This document shows, one piece after another, positions 28,305 to 36,950 of a DNA stretch of 64,000 nt. Where the stretch lies: contig JADZAN010000047.1 of assembly GCA_020852815.1 (NCBI GenBank), positions 1 to 64,000 of the forward strand. The letters are read 5' to 3'. The notes under the pieces were generated by a model. It did no database searches and was not told the DNA's origin. It worked only from the letters and a program-made list of their open reading frames with translations. Each line of letters starts with the position of its first letter. Positions within the stretch are counted from its first letter, which is position 1. This DNA is from Gemmatimonadaceae bacterium. GTDB taxonomy: Bacteria > Gemmatimonadota > Gemmatimonadetes > Gemmatimonadales > Gemmatimonadaceae. The translations under genes and the position numbers were made by a program.

Positions 28305-28354
28305 TTGACATACCCCCCACCCGTATCTAGTCTGCATACCAGTGGGGGGTATAC
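28305..28354 (+). promoter_or_regulatory. Copper operon promoter with CsoR-like palindromes
   Basis: A perfect TTGACA (-35) at 28305-28310 is followed by TACCCCCCAC (28311-28320), which is the exact reverse complement of GTGGGGGGTA (28342-28351). Two shorter dyads fit CsoR-type operators: ATAC..GTAT at 28310-28326 and GCATACC..GGTATAC at 28334-28354. A -10 could be TAGTCT at 28328-28333 (17-base spacing), so both dyads overlap the promoter. CsoR is encoded by the last gene of this operon, so autorepression until copper binds is the simplest reading. Confidence 0.75.
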
Positions 28355-28384
28355 GACCTCCCGGTCACTCCATCGGAGGATGTT

Positions 28385-28594
28385 ATGGAACGGGTCACGC
28401 TGAAGGTCGACGGGATGTCGTGCGGTCACTGCGTCAAGGCGGTACAGACGGCGCTTGCCGGCGTCGACGGGGCGGTCGCGGAGAGCGTGCAGATTGGGCG
28501 GGCCGTTGTCGCCTTCGACGCGGAGAAGACGAGCCTGGGGGCGCTCATCGATGCGGTGCAGGATGCCGGCTACGATGCGGCGCCGGTGACGTGA
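28385..28594 (+). CDS. copZ: CopZ-type copper chaperone (HMA domain)
   Basis: 69 residues, one heavy-metal-associated domain with the metal loop GMSCGHC (CxxC) at about residues 10-16. A GGAGGA ribosome site precedes the ATG. It carries Cu(I) in the cytoplasm and hands it to the copper ATPase encoded two genes on. First gene of the operon, and its stop overlaps the next start. Confidence 0.92.
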   Translation: MERVTLKVDGMSCGHCVKAVQTALAGVDGAVAESVQIGRAVVAFDAEKTSLGALIDAVQDAGYDAAPVT

Positions 28595-28980
28595 ACGGGG
28601 CGGAGTGGGGGGTGCTGCTGGGCGGCATGACCCTCATCGTCCTGATCAACTGGTACTTCTTCTTCTCAACGGGTGAAGGAGCGGTGGCGGCGGTGGCGTC
28701 GACCGGAGTTGCCGAGGTCCCGATCGTGGTGAAGGGGGGCTACTCCCCGGCCACGGTGCGCGTGCCTCGCGGTGCGCGCGTGCGCCTCGTCTTCGACCGG
28801 CAGGAGGAGTCGAGTTGCTCCGAGGAGGTGGTCTTTCCCGATTTCGGGGTGCGCCGCTTTCTCCCGGCCCACGAGAAGACGGTCGTCGAGCTCACCCCGA
28901 ACAAGGCGGGGAGTTACGGCTTCACCTGCGGGATGAGCATGCTGCGCGGGACCCTGGTGGTGGAGGACTCAGCGACATGA
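28591..28980 (+). CDS. Membrane-anchored cupredoxin-like protein
   Basis: 129 residues from GTG 28591, overlapping the copZ stop by 4 bases. A single membrane helix at about 8-27 ([18 protein letters not shown]) is followed by a cupredoxin-like domain: [18 protein letters not shown], split as [10 protein letters not shown], and [14 protein letters not shown]. Candidate copper ligands are Cys/Met in SSCSEEV and CGMSM. The domain faces the periplasm if the topology is standard. Probably a periplasmic copper-binding or transfer protein for this operon; the ligand set is incomplete compared with plastocyanin (the N-terminal histidine is not evident). Confidence 0.75.
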   Translation: MNGAEWGVLLGGMTLIVLINWYFFFSTGEGAVAAVASTGVAEVPIVVKGGYSPATVRVPRGARVRLVFDRQEESSCSEEVVFPDFGVRRFLPAHEKTVVELTPNKAGSYGFTCGMSMLRGTLVVEDSAT

Positions 28981-31343
28981 CAGCCACGGAACGCGTCGTC
29001 ATTCCCGTGAGCGGGATGACGTGTGCGGCGTGCCAGGGGAGGGTGCAGCGCACGCTGGGGAAGACGGCGGGGGTCGTCGAGGCCAACGTCAACCTGATGA
29101 CCAACAGCGCGACGGTCTCGTTCGACCCGTCGCAGCTGACGGCGCAGGCGATCGTGGACCGCATTCGCGACACGGGCTACGGGGCGGAGCTTCCCGTGCC
29201 GGGGCGGAGCGCGGCGGAGGAGCAGGAGGCGCAGGACAAGGCACGCAGCGCGGAGTTTGTCGAGTTGCGGCACAAGGCCGTCGTGGCTGCTGGCGCCGGC
29301 CTCGTGGCGATGATCGTCTCCATGCCGCTGATGGCGGCCAATGCGCATCTCGGGATGGGGGAGACGAGCGATCCGTTCATGCGCTGGGCGATGCACGTGC
29401 TCGATCCGGCGCTGCGGCGGGTGATGCCGTGGGTGTACGCGATCCCGGCGTCGGTGCTGAGCCACGCCCTGTTGCTCCTGACGGCAATCATCATGGCGTG
29501 GGCGGGGCGCCACTTCTACACGCGGGCGTGGCAGGCCTTCACGCACCGCTCCGCCGACATGAACACGCTCATCGCCATCGGGACCGGGGCCGCCTTCACC
29601 TTCTCGGCGGTGGCGACGCTGGCGCCGGGGTTCTTCGTGAGCCGCGGCGTGGCGCCCGACGTGTACTACGAGGCCGTGATCATCATCATCGCCCTCATCC
29701 TCGTCGGCAATGCGCTCGAGGCGCGGGCCAAGGGGGAGACGTCGTCGGCGTTGCGGAAGCTGATCGACCTGCAGCCGAGGACCGCGCGGCTCGTGCGCGA
29801 TGAGCAGGAGGTCGAGGTGCCGCTGGACGCGGTGCGGAGCGGCGACGTCCTGGCCGTGCGCCCCGGCGAGCGTGTTCCGGTGGACGGGACCGTCGTGAGC
29901 GGCGAGAGCGCCGTCGACGAATCGATGCTGACCGGTGAGTCGATCCCGGTCCCCAAGCGTGTCGGTGACCGCGTGATTGGCGGCTCGGTGAATCGCACCG
30001 GGGCCTTCCGCCTCTCGGCCACCACGTTAGGCGCGGACTCCGTCCTGTCGCGGATCGTGACGCTCATGCGCGATGCGCAGGGGTCGCGGGCCCCCATTCA
30101 GCGCCAGGCAGACCGCATCAGCGGGATCTTTGTCCCCATCGTCCTCTCGATCGCCGTGGCGACGTTCGTCGTGTGGTTCATTGCCAGCGACACGGCGCCG
30201 TTTGTCCGCGCCTTTGCGGCGGCGGTGGCCGTGCTCATCATCGCCTGCCCGTGCGCAATGGGGCTTGCCGTCCCCACCGCCGTGATGGTGGCCACGGGGC
30301 GGGGCGCGCAACTGGGCGTCCTCATCAAGGGGGGCGAGGCGCTGGAGCGCGCGTCGCGCGTGACGACCGTCGTCTTCGACAAGACCGGGACCGTCACCGA
30401 GGGGCGGCCGGTGGTGACCGATGTGCGGCACATCGGCGACGCGGTGAGCGAGACCGGGATGTTGCGCCTGGTGGCGTCGCTCGAGCAGTCGTCGGAGCAC
30501 CCGTTAGGCGAGGCGATCGCGGCGGCGGCCGTGGCGCGGGGGAGCACGCTCGCGCGCGCCGAGGCCTTCGATTCGGTGACGGGGAAGGGGGTGGTGGGGG
30601 TGGTCGACGGCCGGGCCATGGCGGTGGGGAACGCGGCGCTGATGGCCGACTACGCCATCGATGTGGCGCCGCTGCGAGTTGCTGTGGATGATTGGTCGGC
30701 CAACGGGCGCACCCCGGTGTACGTGGCGATCGATGGCGCACTGGCGGGCGCGCTGGCGGTGGCCGACCCGATCAAGGCCACGTCGGCGCGCGCCGTGTCG
30801 GCGTTGCGGGGGATGGGGCTCGAGGTCGTGATGCTGACCGGCGACACGTGGCTGACCGGCGAGGCGATCGCGCGGGAGGCGGGCATTGCGCGTGTCGTGG
30901 CCGATGTGCGTCCCGAGGGGAAGGTGGAGGAGATCCGCCGGCTGCAACGCTCGGGGGGCGTGGTGGCGATGGTGGGCGATGGGATCAACGACGCCCCATC
31001 GCTGGCCCAGGCCGATGTGGGGATCGCGATCGGCACGGGGACCGACATCGCCATCGAGGCAAGCGACATCACCTTGATGCGCGGCGACCCGATGTCGGTG
31101 GTCGATGCGCTGGCGCTGGCGCGCGCCTCGCTTCGCATCATGCGGCAGAACCTGTTTTGGGCCTTCGTCTACAATTCCATCGGGATCCCGGTGGCGGCGG
31201 GGGCGCTGTATCCGTTCCTTCGCATCCTGCTCAGCCCCATCCTCGCGAGCGCGGCGATGGCGATGAGTTCGGTCTCGGTGGTGAGCAACTCGTTGCGCCT
31301 GCGCTCATGGCGCGACCCAGAGGGGAGGACGACCCATGCATGA
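28977..31343 (+). CDS. copA: Copper-translocating P1B-type ATPase
   Basis: 788 residues; ATG 28977 overlaps the cupredoxin stop as ATGA. One N-terminal HMA domain (GMTCAACQG) precedes eight expected membrane helices. The transport motif is CPC (Cys424, Cys426 in [14 protein letters not shown]); phosphorylated Asp468 is in [14 protein letters not shown] lies near residue 320; [20 protein letters not shown] closes the hinge. It exports Cu(I) using ATP. All neighbours (copZ, cupredoxin, csoR) concern copper. Confidence 0.95.
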   Translation: MTATERVVIPVSGMTCAACQGRVQRTLGKTAGVVEANVNLMTNSATVSFDPSQLTAQAIVDRIRDTGYGAELPVPGRSAAEEQEAQDKARSAEFVELRHKAVVAAGAGLVAMIVSMPLMAANAHLGMGETSDPFMRWAMHVLDPALRRVMPWVYAIPASVLSHALLLLTAIIMAWAGRHFYTRAWQAFTHRSADMNTLIAIGTGAAFTFSAVATLAPGFFVSRGVAPDVYYEAVIIIIALILVGNALEARAKGETSSALRKLIDLQPRTARLVRDEQEVEVPLDAVRSGDVLAVRPGERVPVDGTVVSGESAVDESMLTGESIPVPKRVGDRVIGGSVNRTGAFRLSATTLGADSVLSRIVTLMRDAQGSRAPIQRQADRISGIFVPIVLSIAVATFVVWFIASDTAPFVRAFAAAVAVLIIACPCAMGLAVPTAVMVATGRGAQLGVLIKGGEALERASRVTTVVFDKTGTVTEGRPVVTDVRHIGDAVSETGMLRLVASLEQSSEHPLGEAIAAAAVARGSTLARAEAFDSVTGKGVVGVVDGRAMAVGNAALMADYAIDVAPLRVAVDDWSANGRTPVYVAIDGALAGALAVADPIKATSARAVSALRGMGLEVVMLTGDTWLTGEAIAREAGIARVVADVRPEGKVEEIRRLQRSGGVVAMVGDGINDAPSLAQADVGIAIGTGTDIAIEASDITLMRGDPMSVVDALALARASLRIMRQNLFWAFVYNSIGIPVAAGALYPFLRILLSPILASAAMAMSSVSVVSNSLRLRSWRDPEGRTTHA

Positions 31344-31818
31344 CGCGAACGGGCACGAGGCCTTGGCGCACGGCGCAATGGCGCACGGCGCAATGGCGCC
31401 CGGCGCCGGGGCGGGCGGCGGAGCTGGCGAGGAGGCGAGCGGAGGGACGGGTGGTGAAAGGGGCGCCGAGTCGACGGCGGCGTGCGGATGTGGCTGTGGG
31501 GTGACGCCGGGGGGGGCGGTGGGGGGGGGGCGCAAGGCCGTCGGCGTCGACCCGGCCATCAAGGAGCGCAACCTCAAGCGACTGCGCCGCATCGAGGGAC
31601 AGGTGCGCGGCCTGCAGCGCATGGTGGAGGAGGATCGCTACTGTCCCGAGATCCTGACGCAGATCTCCTCTGTGCACGAGGCGCTGCGCTCCACGGGGCG
31701 CGAGCTGATGCGAAACCACCTGCGCCACTGCGTCACGGCCGCGGTTGCGTCGGGGCCGGAGGGGGCCGAGGCGGCGTACGACGAGCTGATCGAGTTGATG
31801 TACCGTCACGCGCGCTGA
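31336..31818 (+). CDS. csoR: CsoR-family copper-sensing repressor with long N-terminal extension
   Basis: 160 residues overlapping copA by 8 bases. The C-terminal 90 residues are a CsoR/DUF156 four-helix repressor. The Cu(I) ligand set is exact in spacing: Cys103, His128, Cys132 (25 and 4 apart, as in M. tuberculosis CsoR Cys36/His61/Cys65). The first 70 residues are atypical: alanine/glycine/histidine repeats (HGAMAHGAM) and CGCGCG, which could bind metal. The DNA here contains G8 and G10 runs (31509-31516, 31521-31530). Presumed to repress its own operon through the palindromes at 28305-28354. Confidence 0.88.
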   Translation: MHDANGHEALAHGAMAHGAMAPGAGAGGGAGEEASGGTGGERGAESTAACGCGCGVTPGGAVGGGRKAVGVDPAIKERNLKRLRRIEGQVRGLQRMVEEDRYCPEILTQISSVHEALRSTGRELMRNHLRHCVTAAVASGPEGAEAAYDELIELMYRHAR

Positions 31819-31830
31819 GGCCCGAAAGAA

Positions 31831-32063
31831 AATTGGGGTCAGGGAAAATTGGGGTCAGAGTCAGCGAGAATTTGGTTCGCTGACTCTGACCCCAATTTTA
31901 GGGCGACCTCAATTTGACGAGGCGCGGCGGCCCCACACGCCCTCCAGGCTATGCCTCGAGCGCGAGCGAACCCTTGATAAGGGTATTGGGATCGTGCGCC
32001 GCGCCCCCCGAACTTGGGGTCAGAGTCAGCGAGAATTTGGTTCGGTGACTCTGACCCCAAGTT
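31831..32063. repeat. Two copies of a palindromic TTGGGGTCAGAGTCA element
   Basis: Copy 1 has a perfect 23-base stem, 31845-31867 with 31877-31899, around a 9-base loop, preceded by an extra AATTGGGGTCAG at 31831-31842. Copy 2 pairs 32011-32028 with 32046-32063. Where copy 1 has AATTGGGG / CCCCAATT, copy 2 has ACTTGGGG / CCCCAAGT, changed on both sides so pairing is kept. The sequence resembles repeats tied to REP-associated Y1 transposases (RAYT); no transposase is in the window. The 111 bases between the copies (31900-32010) show nothing recognisable. Confidence 0.8.
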
Positions 32064-32106
32064 TAGGGCGGCCTCAAATCCGCGTGCTGCTTACCCCCCC
32101 CCCGCG

Positions 32107-32550
32107 TCAGCCCTCGAGCTCGAGCGACCAGTTGATCGGGATGTTGGGATCCAGCGAGTCGCGCACCGAGCAGTACTTGGTCACCGACAACTCGATCGCG
32201 CGCTCCGCATGCACGCGCTCGATCCCGGCACCGGCGATGCGGAAGGCGCAATGGATCCCGACCAGCCGGGCCGGCGTCGCCTGCGCGCGTGCTCCCTCGA
32301 CGTCGACGGTGAGCGTCTGCACCGGCGTGCGACGCTTGGCGAGGATCTCCACCACGTCGATTGAGGTGCAGGCGGCGAGCGCGTTGAGCAGGGAATCGAC
32401 GGGACTGGGCCCCGCCTGCGCGTCGCCGTCGATGCGGTGGGTGACGCCACCGGGGCGCCCGGCCTCGAAGCTCTGCCCACCGGTCCATGTCACGTGCACC
32501 CGGTTGGCCGACTTCACCTCGACGCCGGGGATGGTTGCAATCGAACTCAC
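32107..32550 (-). CDS. OsmC/Ohr-family protein
   Basis: 147 residues from GTG 32550, with a good GGGAGGA 5 bases upstream. The fold is OsmC-like: [20 protein letters not shown] with one conserved cysteine (first 20 residues shown) and KYCSVRDSL with the second. Such proteins reduce organic hydroperoxides or act on related thiol chemistry. The start overlaps the end of the upstream sulfurtransferase gene by 4 bases, so the two are co-translated. Peroxidase activity is inferred from the two cysteines. Confidence 0.85.
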   Translation of the reverse strand: MSSIATIPGVEVKSANRVHVTWTGGQSFEAGRPGGVTHRIDGDAQAGPSPVDSLLNALAACTSIDVVEILAKRRTPVQTLTVDVEGARAQATPARLVGIHCAFRIAGAGIERVHAERAIELSVTKYCSVRDSLDPNIPINWSLELEG

Positions 32551-33437
32551 GGTTGTCCTCCCATGCGGATCGGGGCGCGCACGGCGTTCCCCCATTCGGT
32601 CCAGCTGCCGTCGTAGTTGCGCACGCCCTGGTAGCCTAACAAGTAGGTCAGGACGAACCAGGTGTGCGAGGATCGCTCGCCGATGCGGCAATAGGCGATG
32701 ACGTCGTCCTGCGGCCGCAGTCCTTGCTCCTGCTCGTAGATCGCGCGCAGGTCATCGGCCGACTTGAAGGAGCCGTCGGCGTACGCAGCGCGTGCCCACG
32801 GGACCGACTTCGCCCCCGGGATGTGCCCGCCGCGCAGCGTCCCTTCCTGCGGATACTCGGGCATGTGCGTCCGTTCTCCCGTGTACTCGGGGGTCGAGCG
32901 AACGTCGACCATCGGCTTCCCCGCCTCGGCGTGCGCGCGCACCTCGTGGATGAAGGCGCGAATGCGCCCGTCGCTTCGCTCTGGCGCGACGTAGTGCGTG
33001 GCGCGGAAGGCCGGGACCACCGTCGACATCTCGCGCCCCTCGATCTCCCACTTGTTGCGCCCACCGTCGAGGATGCGGGTGTTGGTGAAGCCGAAGAGCT
33101 GGAAGACCCAGAACGCGTAGCATGCCCACCAGTTGTTCTTGTCACCGTAGAAGATCACGGTCGTGCTCTCGTCGATCCCTCGCTCGCGCAGCAGCGACTG
33201 GAAGGCATCGCGCGTGACATAGTCGCGCACCACCTGGTCGTTGAGATCGGAATGCCAATCAATCTTCTGCGCGTTAGGGATGTGCCCCAGGTCGTACAGC
33301 AGCACGTCCTCATCGCTCTCGAGGATGCGGAGGTTGGCATCGTACAGATGCTCGGCGAGCCACTCGGTGCTGACGAGCGCCTCGGGGTGGGCATAGCCCT
33401 TGGCCGCGATCGATGCGGCGACGGGAATCGACGTCAT
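32547..33437 (-). CDS. Thiosulfate sulfurtransferase (tandem rhodanese)
   Basis: 296 residues from ATG 33437. Two rhodanese domains: an inactive N-terminal one (about 20-140; [20 protein letters not shown]) and an active C-terminal one (about 165-290) with the catalytic cysteine in [13 protein letters not shown], the CRIGERS loop typical of actinobacterial-type CysA enzymes. It moves sulfane sulfur from thiosulfate to a thiol acceptor. The downstream OsmC gene overlaps it, and the [2Fe-2S] protein at 33554 is divergent, hinting at a sulfur/peroxide group. Confidence 0.92.
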   Translation of the reverse strand: MTSIPVAASIAAKGYAHPEALVSTEWLAEHLYDANLRILESDEDVLLYDLGHIPNAQKIDWHSDLNDQVVRDYVTRDAFQSLLRERGIDESTTVIFYGDKNNWWACYAFWVFQLFGFTNTRILDGGRNKWEIEGREMSTVVPAFRATHYVAPERSDGRIRAFIHEVRAHAEAGKPMVDVRSTPEYTGERTHMPEYPQEGTLRGGHIPGAKSVPWARAAYADGSFKSADDLRAIYEQEQGLRPQDDVIAYCRIGERSSHTWFVLTYLLGYQGVRNYDGSWTEWGNAVRAPIRMGGQP

Positions 33438-33553
33438 GGCAGGTCCTGAAGTCAGCCTGGGGGAATCGCGAACGGTCCTGAGGTGACCCCCAGTGAATAC
33501 CCGCAATGTACCCGGCGTTCCGCCCGGCGGGACGGGGGCGTAGCTTCCCGGAC

Positions 33554-33880
33554 ATGGGACAGTACCGTCATCACGTCTTTGTCTGCTCGTTCGGGAAAAC
33601 GTGCGAGAAGGCCGGCGGCGTCGCGGTCTTCCAGGCGATGAAGCGCGCGGTGCGCGACACGACGCTGGGCGACACGGTTCGCATCAACAAGGCGGGATGC
33701 ATGAATCAGTGTGGCCACGGTCCGATGGTCGTCATCTATCCCGAGGACACCTGGTACGCCGGTGTCGACGAGGACGCCGGGCGTCGGATCGTGCAGCAGC
33801 ACCTCGTGCAGGGACGTGTCGTCGAGTCGTTGCGCTACACGGCGCCGCCCGGCGACAACAAGCTGGTCGACGAGGACTGA
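33554..33880 (+). CDS. Thioredoxin-like [2Fe-2S] ferredoxin
   Basis: 108 residues from ATG 33554 ([12 protein letters not shown]). Four cysteines in the pattern VCSFGKTC ... [10 protein letters not shown] match the thioredoxin-fold [2Fe-2S] ferredoxins (as in the NuoE and Aquifex Fd4 family). Small, soluble electron carrier. It is divergent from the sulfurtransferase across a 116-base gap that should contain both promoters. Partner unknown. Confidence 0.85.
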   Translation: MGQYRHHVFVCSFGKTCEKAGGVAVFQAMKRAVRDTTLGDTVRINKAGCMNQCGHGPMVVIYPEDTWYAGVDEDAGRRIVQQHLVQGRVVESLRYTAPPGDNKLVDED

Positions 33881-33949
33881 CGGCTCCTTGGCGACCTCGC
33901 GGCGTGCGGTCCCCCGCGTGTCGCATGCGGCTACAGACCGGGAGCTTCC

Positions 33950-35056
33950 ATGACGGTGATCACGCGCGGCACCGCGCACGCGTATCGATTGCTCGACGTC
34001 GGGTACTCGATCTCGTTGGATGCGGCGCTCGACCTGCTCGCCTCGAGTGCGCCGGAGCGCGTGCGCCCGGTGCGCGGGGAGGCGGCGGCGCTGCAGATCG
34101 CCAACCCGCCGGTCTCGGTCATCGTTGGCGGTGAACGCGTGACGGTGGCAGGCAGCGCGTTGGACGCCGAGGTGTCGGCGCGCATCTTCGACTTCGGCGT
34201 GGTATCGCTGTGCCTCCGGCTACAGGCGCCGCGCGCGCTCTCGTGGGACGATTTCGCGGCGTTCGGCAGCGCGATCGACGCCGACACCGGCATTCCCGAG
34301 TTGCTCGAGCACCACGCGCAGCTGCTCTTCCGTCGCATTTCGCCGGCGATCGAGCGCCCGAGCCTGGCGCCGGTGCGCGAGGACTACGTCGTCTTCCGGC
34401 TGCATGAGGTGCGCGGCGACGACGGCGTGCAGCTGGCGAGCGATGCACTGCTGCAGCGGGTCGACGTGGCGCCGCTCCTCCTCAACGAGCGGCGGCCCCT
34501 GTCGCCGCGCACGCGTGACGACCTGCTGCAGCACCGCTTCTCGTATCACACCGACGACCTCGCGCTCCTCACGTGGGACAACGCGCTGATCCTCGATCCC
34601 GCCGAGGGCGTGACCGACGTCGAGTTCATCCTCGAGTTTGCCAACGCGCAGCTGCTGGAGCTGCGCTACTACGACGCCATCCTCGACGCCGAGTTGCCCA
34701 AGCTCTACGACCGTATCGAGGCGGCGCGTGGCAGCCGGCTGCGTCTCTTCTCGCGCCGATTCTCCAACCTGCTGGGCGACATGCAACGCCTCTTTGCCGA
34801 CAGCAACGAGTTGGTGGAGCGGGCGGAGAACGCCATCAAGGTGACGGATGACATGTACCTGGCGCGCATCTACTCGGCGGCGCTGGAGATCTTTCGCGGG
34901 CGGGCGTGGCGCGCCGGCGTGGACCGCAAGCTCACGCTGGTGCGCGACACGTACGAGATGCTGAACGCCGAGGCGCAGGCGGCGCGCGCGGAGGCGCTGG
35001 AAGTGGCGATCGTGGTCCTGATCGTCGCCGAGATCGTGATGGCGATGGTGCGCTGA
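33950..35056 (+). CDS. RMD1/YagE (DUF155)-like protein with C-terminal membrane helix
   Basis: 368 residues. The N-terminal half is beta-rich (GERVTVAGSALDAEVSARIF, FDFGVVSLCLRLQ). The C-terminal half is helical, with VEFILEFANAQLLELRYYDA, a coiled stretch (YDRIEAARGSRLRLFSRRFS) and a final hydrophobic helix (ALEVAIVVLIVAEIVMAMV). This order matches the RMD1/DUF155 family, whose eukaryotic members act in mitochondria; bacterial roles are unclear. Converges with htpX after 38 bases. Family assignment moderate. Confidence 0.6.
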   Translation: MTVITRGTAHAYRLLDVGYSISLDAALDLLASSAPERVRPVRGEAAALQIANPPVSVIVGGERVTVAGSALDAEVSARIFDFGVVSLCLRLQAPRALSWDDFAAFGSAIDADTGIPELLEHHAQLLFRRISPAIERPSLAPVREDYVVFRLHEVRGDDGVQLASDALLQRVDVAPLLLNERRPLSPRTRDDLLQHRFSYHTDDLALLTWDNALILDPAEGVTDVEFILEFANAQLLELRYYDAILDAELPKLYDRIEAARGSRLRLFSRRFSNLLGDMQRLFADSNELVERAENAIKVTDDMYLARIYSAALEIFRGRAWRAGVDRKLTLVRDTYEMLNAEAQAARAEALEVAIVVLIVAEIVMAMVR

Positions 35057-35094
35057 TGACGATGCCTGACGACCGCTTGCACCTGTCGGCGGCG

Positions 35095-35937
35095 CTATGC
35101 CGCCAGCGCGTGCAGCCGCGCCACGCGTTCCTCGGTCGACGGGTGCGTCGAGAAGAGCGACAGCACGCCGCGGCCGTTGAACGCCGAGAGCGGGTTTACC
35201 TGCGCCAGCGGGGCGACGGCGGGGGCCACCTGCATCGGGATGCGATGCGCGGCGCGATCCAGCTTGGTGAGCGCGCTCGCCAGTGCCAGCGGTCGCCCGC
35301 TGATCTCGGCGCCCACCGCGTCGGCCTTGAACTCGCGCTGGCGAGAGATCGCGAACTGGATCAGCGACGCCGCGATCGGGGCGATGAGCGCCATTGCGAG
35401 GGCGCCGATCGGCGAGTCGCCGTCTTCATCGCGTCCGCCCATCAAGGCGCCCCACTGCACCACCATCGCCAGGTTGGAGATTGCCGCGGCCATCGTCGCC
35501 GTGAGCGTCTGCAACAGCATGTCGCGGTTCTTGATGTGCGCCAGTTCGTGGGCGATGACGCCCTCGAGTTCCTCGCGGTTCACCAGCTGCACGATTCCCT
35601 CGGTCACGCACACCACGGCGTGCTCCGGGTCGCGCCCGGTGGCGAAGGCGTTGGGTTGCGCGTGCGGCGCCACGGCCAGCGTCGGCATCGGCAAGCCGGC
35701 GCGCTGCCGCAGCCCGTCGACCATCGCGTACAGCTCGGGCGCTTCGGCGGGGGTGACGACGCGCGCACCATAGGCGCGCAGCACCATCGTCCCCGAGTTC
35801 CAGTACATGAAGAGGTTCATGGCCCCCGCCAGGAGCAAGGCGAGCACCATCCCCGACTGACCGCCCACGGCGCCCCCGATGGCCATGAAGAGGGCGGTCA
35901 TGCCGGCCATCAGGACGAACACTTTGACGTTGTTCAT
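35095..35937 (-). CDS. htpX: HtpX-type membrane zinc metalloprotease (M48)
   Basis: 280 residues. Two N-terminal membrane helices, then the zinc motif VIAHELAHIKNRD near residue 130 with the third ligand in REFKADAVGAE; two more helices lie between them. HtpX degrades misfolded membrane proteins. The translation start abuts the dispersed GAAGACGA repeat: in coding sense the 30 bases before ATG are CTCGTCTT units, with no Shine-Dalgarno sequence. Confidence 0.92.
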   Translation of the reverse strand: MNNVKVFVLMAGMTALFMAIGGAVGGQSGMVLALLLAGAMNLFMYWNSGTMVLRAYGARVVTPAEAPELYAMVDGLRQRAGLPMPTLAVAPHAQPNAFATGRDPEHAVVCVTEGIVQLVNREELEGVIAHELAHIKNRDMLLQTLTATMAAAISNLAMVVQWGALMGGRDEDGDSPIGALAMALIAPIAASLIQFAISRQREFKADAVGAEISGRPLALASALTKLDRAAHRIPMQVAPAVAPLAQVNPLSAFNGRGVLSLFSTHPSTEERVARLHALAA

Positions 35938-36122
35938 GAGAGGACGAGAGGACGAGAAGACGAGAGGACGAGAAGACGAGAAGACGAGGCTGGGAAGCGC
36001 GCGGTGATGCGTCGCGTGCGAGGAGCCGAGAAAGGACTACGGAGCCACAGCGACCCCATCTCCTCCCCAGCCTTCGCTGGGGCCGGCCCCTCGTCCTCTC
36101 GTCTTCTCGTCTTCTCGTCTTC
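35938..36122. repeat. Inverted pair of GAAGACGA repeat arms
   Basis: 35940-35987 consists of GACGAGAAGACGAGAG-type units. 36089-36122 is the opposite strand of the same sequence, so the two arms can pair. Between them lies a CCCCAGCCTTCGCTGGGG hairpin at about 36060-36078. It is the largest copy of the family seen at 2466-2552 and 5740-5800. Bases 36123-36435 hold no supported gene. Confidence 0.8.
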
Positions 36123-36435
36123 CAAAAGAAAAATGGCGGACTCGCGAACTCCCGACGCGCATGCGCCCGGAACCCGAAAGTCTCGCCTGATCCTGATCGG
36201 ACCCCGACCGAACCGTGCCTGGCGTGCGAGTCCTTGTCCGCCGGCAGTCCTGACGATTCGGTCGCGCGGGTTTTCATGCTCCCGCGTGGCTACTCCCCTT
36301 CTGCGGTTAAGAACCCGCGAAGGGGAGTGGAGGTTCCCGACCGGGGGCGCCGGGGGCTAGTTTCCGCCCGCGCCGTGCTTCCCCTCGGTGGCCCCGGCTC
36401 GCCCTCCGAACCCGCGCCCGACCGCATCGCCCGGC

Positions 36436-36765
36436 ATGACCGATCCGTTCAACCCGCGCCGCATGTTCATGGGCGCTGCCAAGAAGTACTTCCTCGATGC
36501 GCTGGAGACGAGTGACGATGCCCGCCGCCCTCCCGCCGTCGACGAGGCCCCTCGCCTGACTCCCCGAGCCATAGAGAGAACCCGCATGTCCCGCTCCCGC
36601 GACCGCATCCTCGCCAACCTCGACGACATGTACCGCGAGGCCTTCGAACGCGCCAAGGCCACCGGCGACGAATCGCAGATGGCGTCGCTCGACTTCGCCT
36701 ATCGACGCGAGCAGCTCTACTTCGAGATTCTGCTCGACGTGCGCGACGCGATGGAGCGGCGGTAG
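36436..36765 (+). CDS. Small protein, function unknown
   Basis: 109 residues from ATG 36436 (MTDPFNPRRMFMGAAKKYFL). The second half is charged and helical (RDRILANLDDMYREAFERAK, SQMASLDFAYRREQLYFEIL). No membrane segment or known family. A shorter start at MSRSRDR (about 36586) would leave 59 residues. The fit of the last 60 residues to a helical bundle is good, so it is probably real. Confidence 0.55.
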   Translation: MTDPFNPRRMFMGAAKKYFLDALETSDDARRPPAVDEAPRLTPRAIERTRMSRSRDRILANLDDMYREAFERAKATGDESQMASLDFAYRREQLYFEILLDVRDAMERR

Positions 36766-36769
36766 GAGA

Positions 36770-36938
36770 GCGGACGGGAGACGGTGGACGGGAGACGGGA
36801 ATGCCGGCGCGAGATGCGCGCCAGCCAAACCCACCACCGCCCCGCGGACCCGCTGCGCATTCTCGCCTGACCGCAGCACCGCGCGCGGCGAAGCCGCGCG
36901 CACTCCCATCTCCCGTCGTCTCCCGTCTCCCGACCCAC
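36770..36938. repeat. Inverted repeat with GGACGGGAGACGG arms
   Basis: Left arm 36772-36800 is GGACGGGAGACGG twice. The right arm at 36911-36937 is its opposite strand (CTCCCGTC units). A perfect hairpin GCGCGCGGC / GCCGCGCGC sits at 36881-36901 between them. The same motif precedes the thiolase at 14422-14452. It occupies the gap between the small protein and the amidohydrolase and includes that gene's leader. Confidence 0.7.
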
Positions 36939-36950
36939 GGCCCAGCTCCC

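Noticed and set aside
31831-32063. Complete insertion sequence
   Set aside because: There is no transposase frame; only palindromic ends are present.
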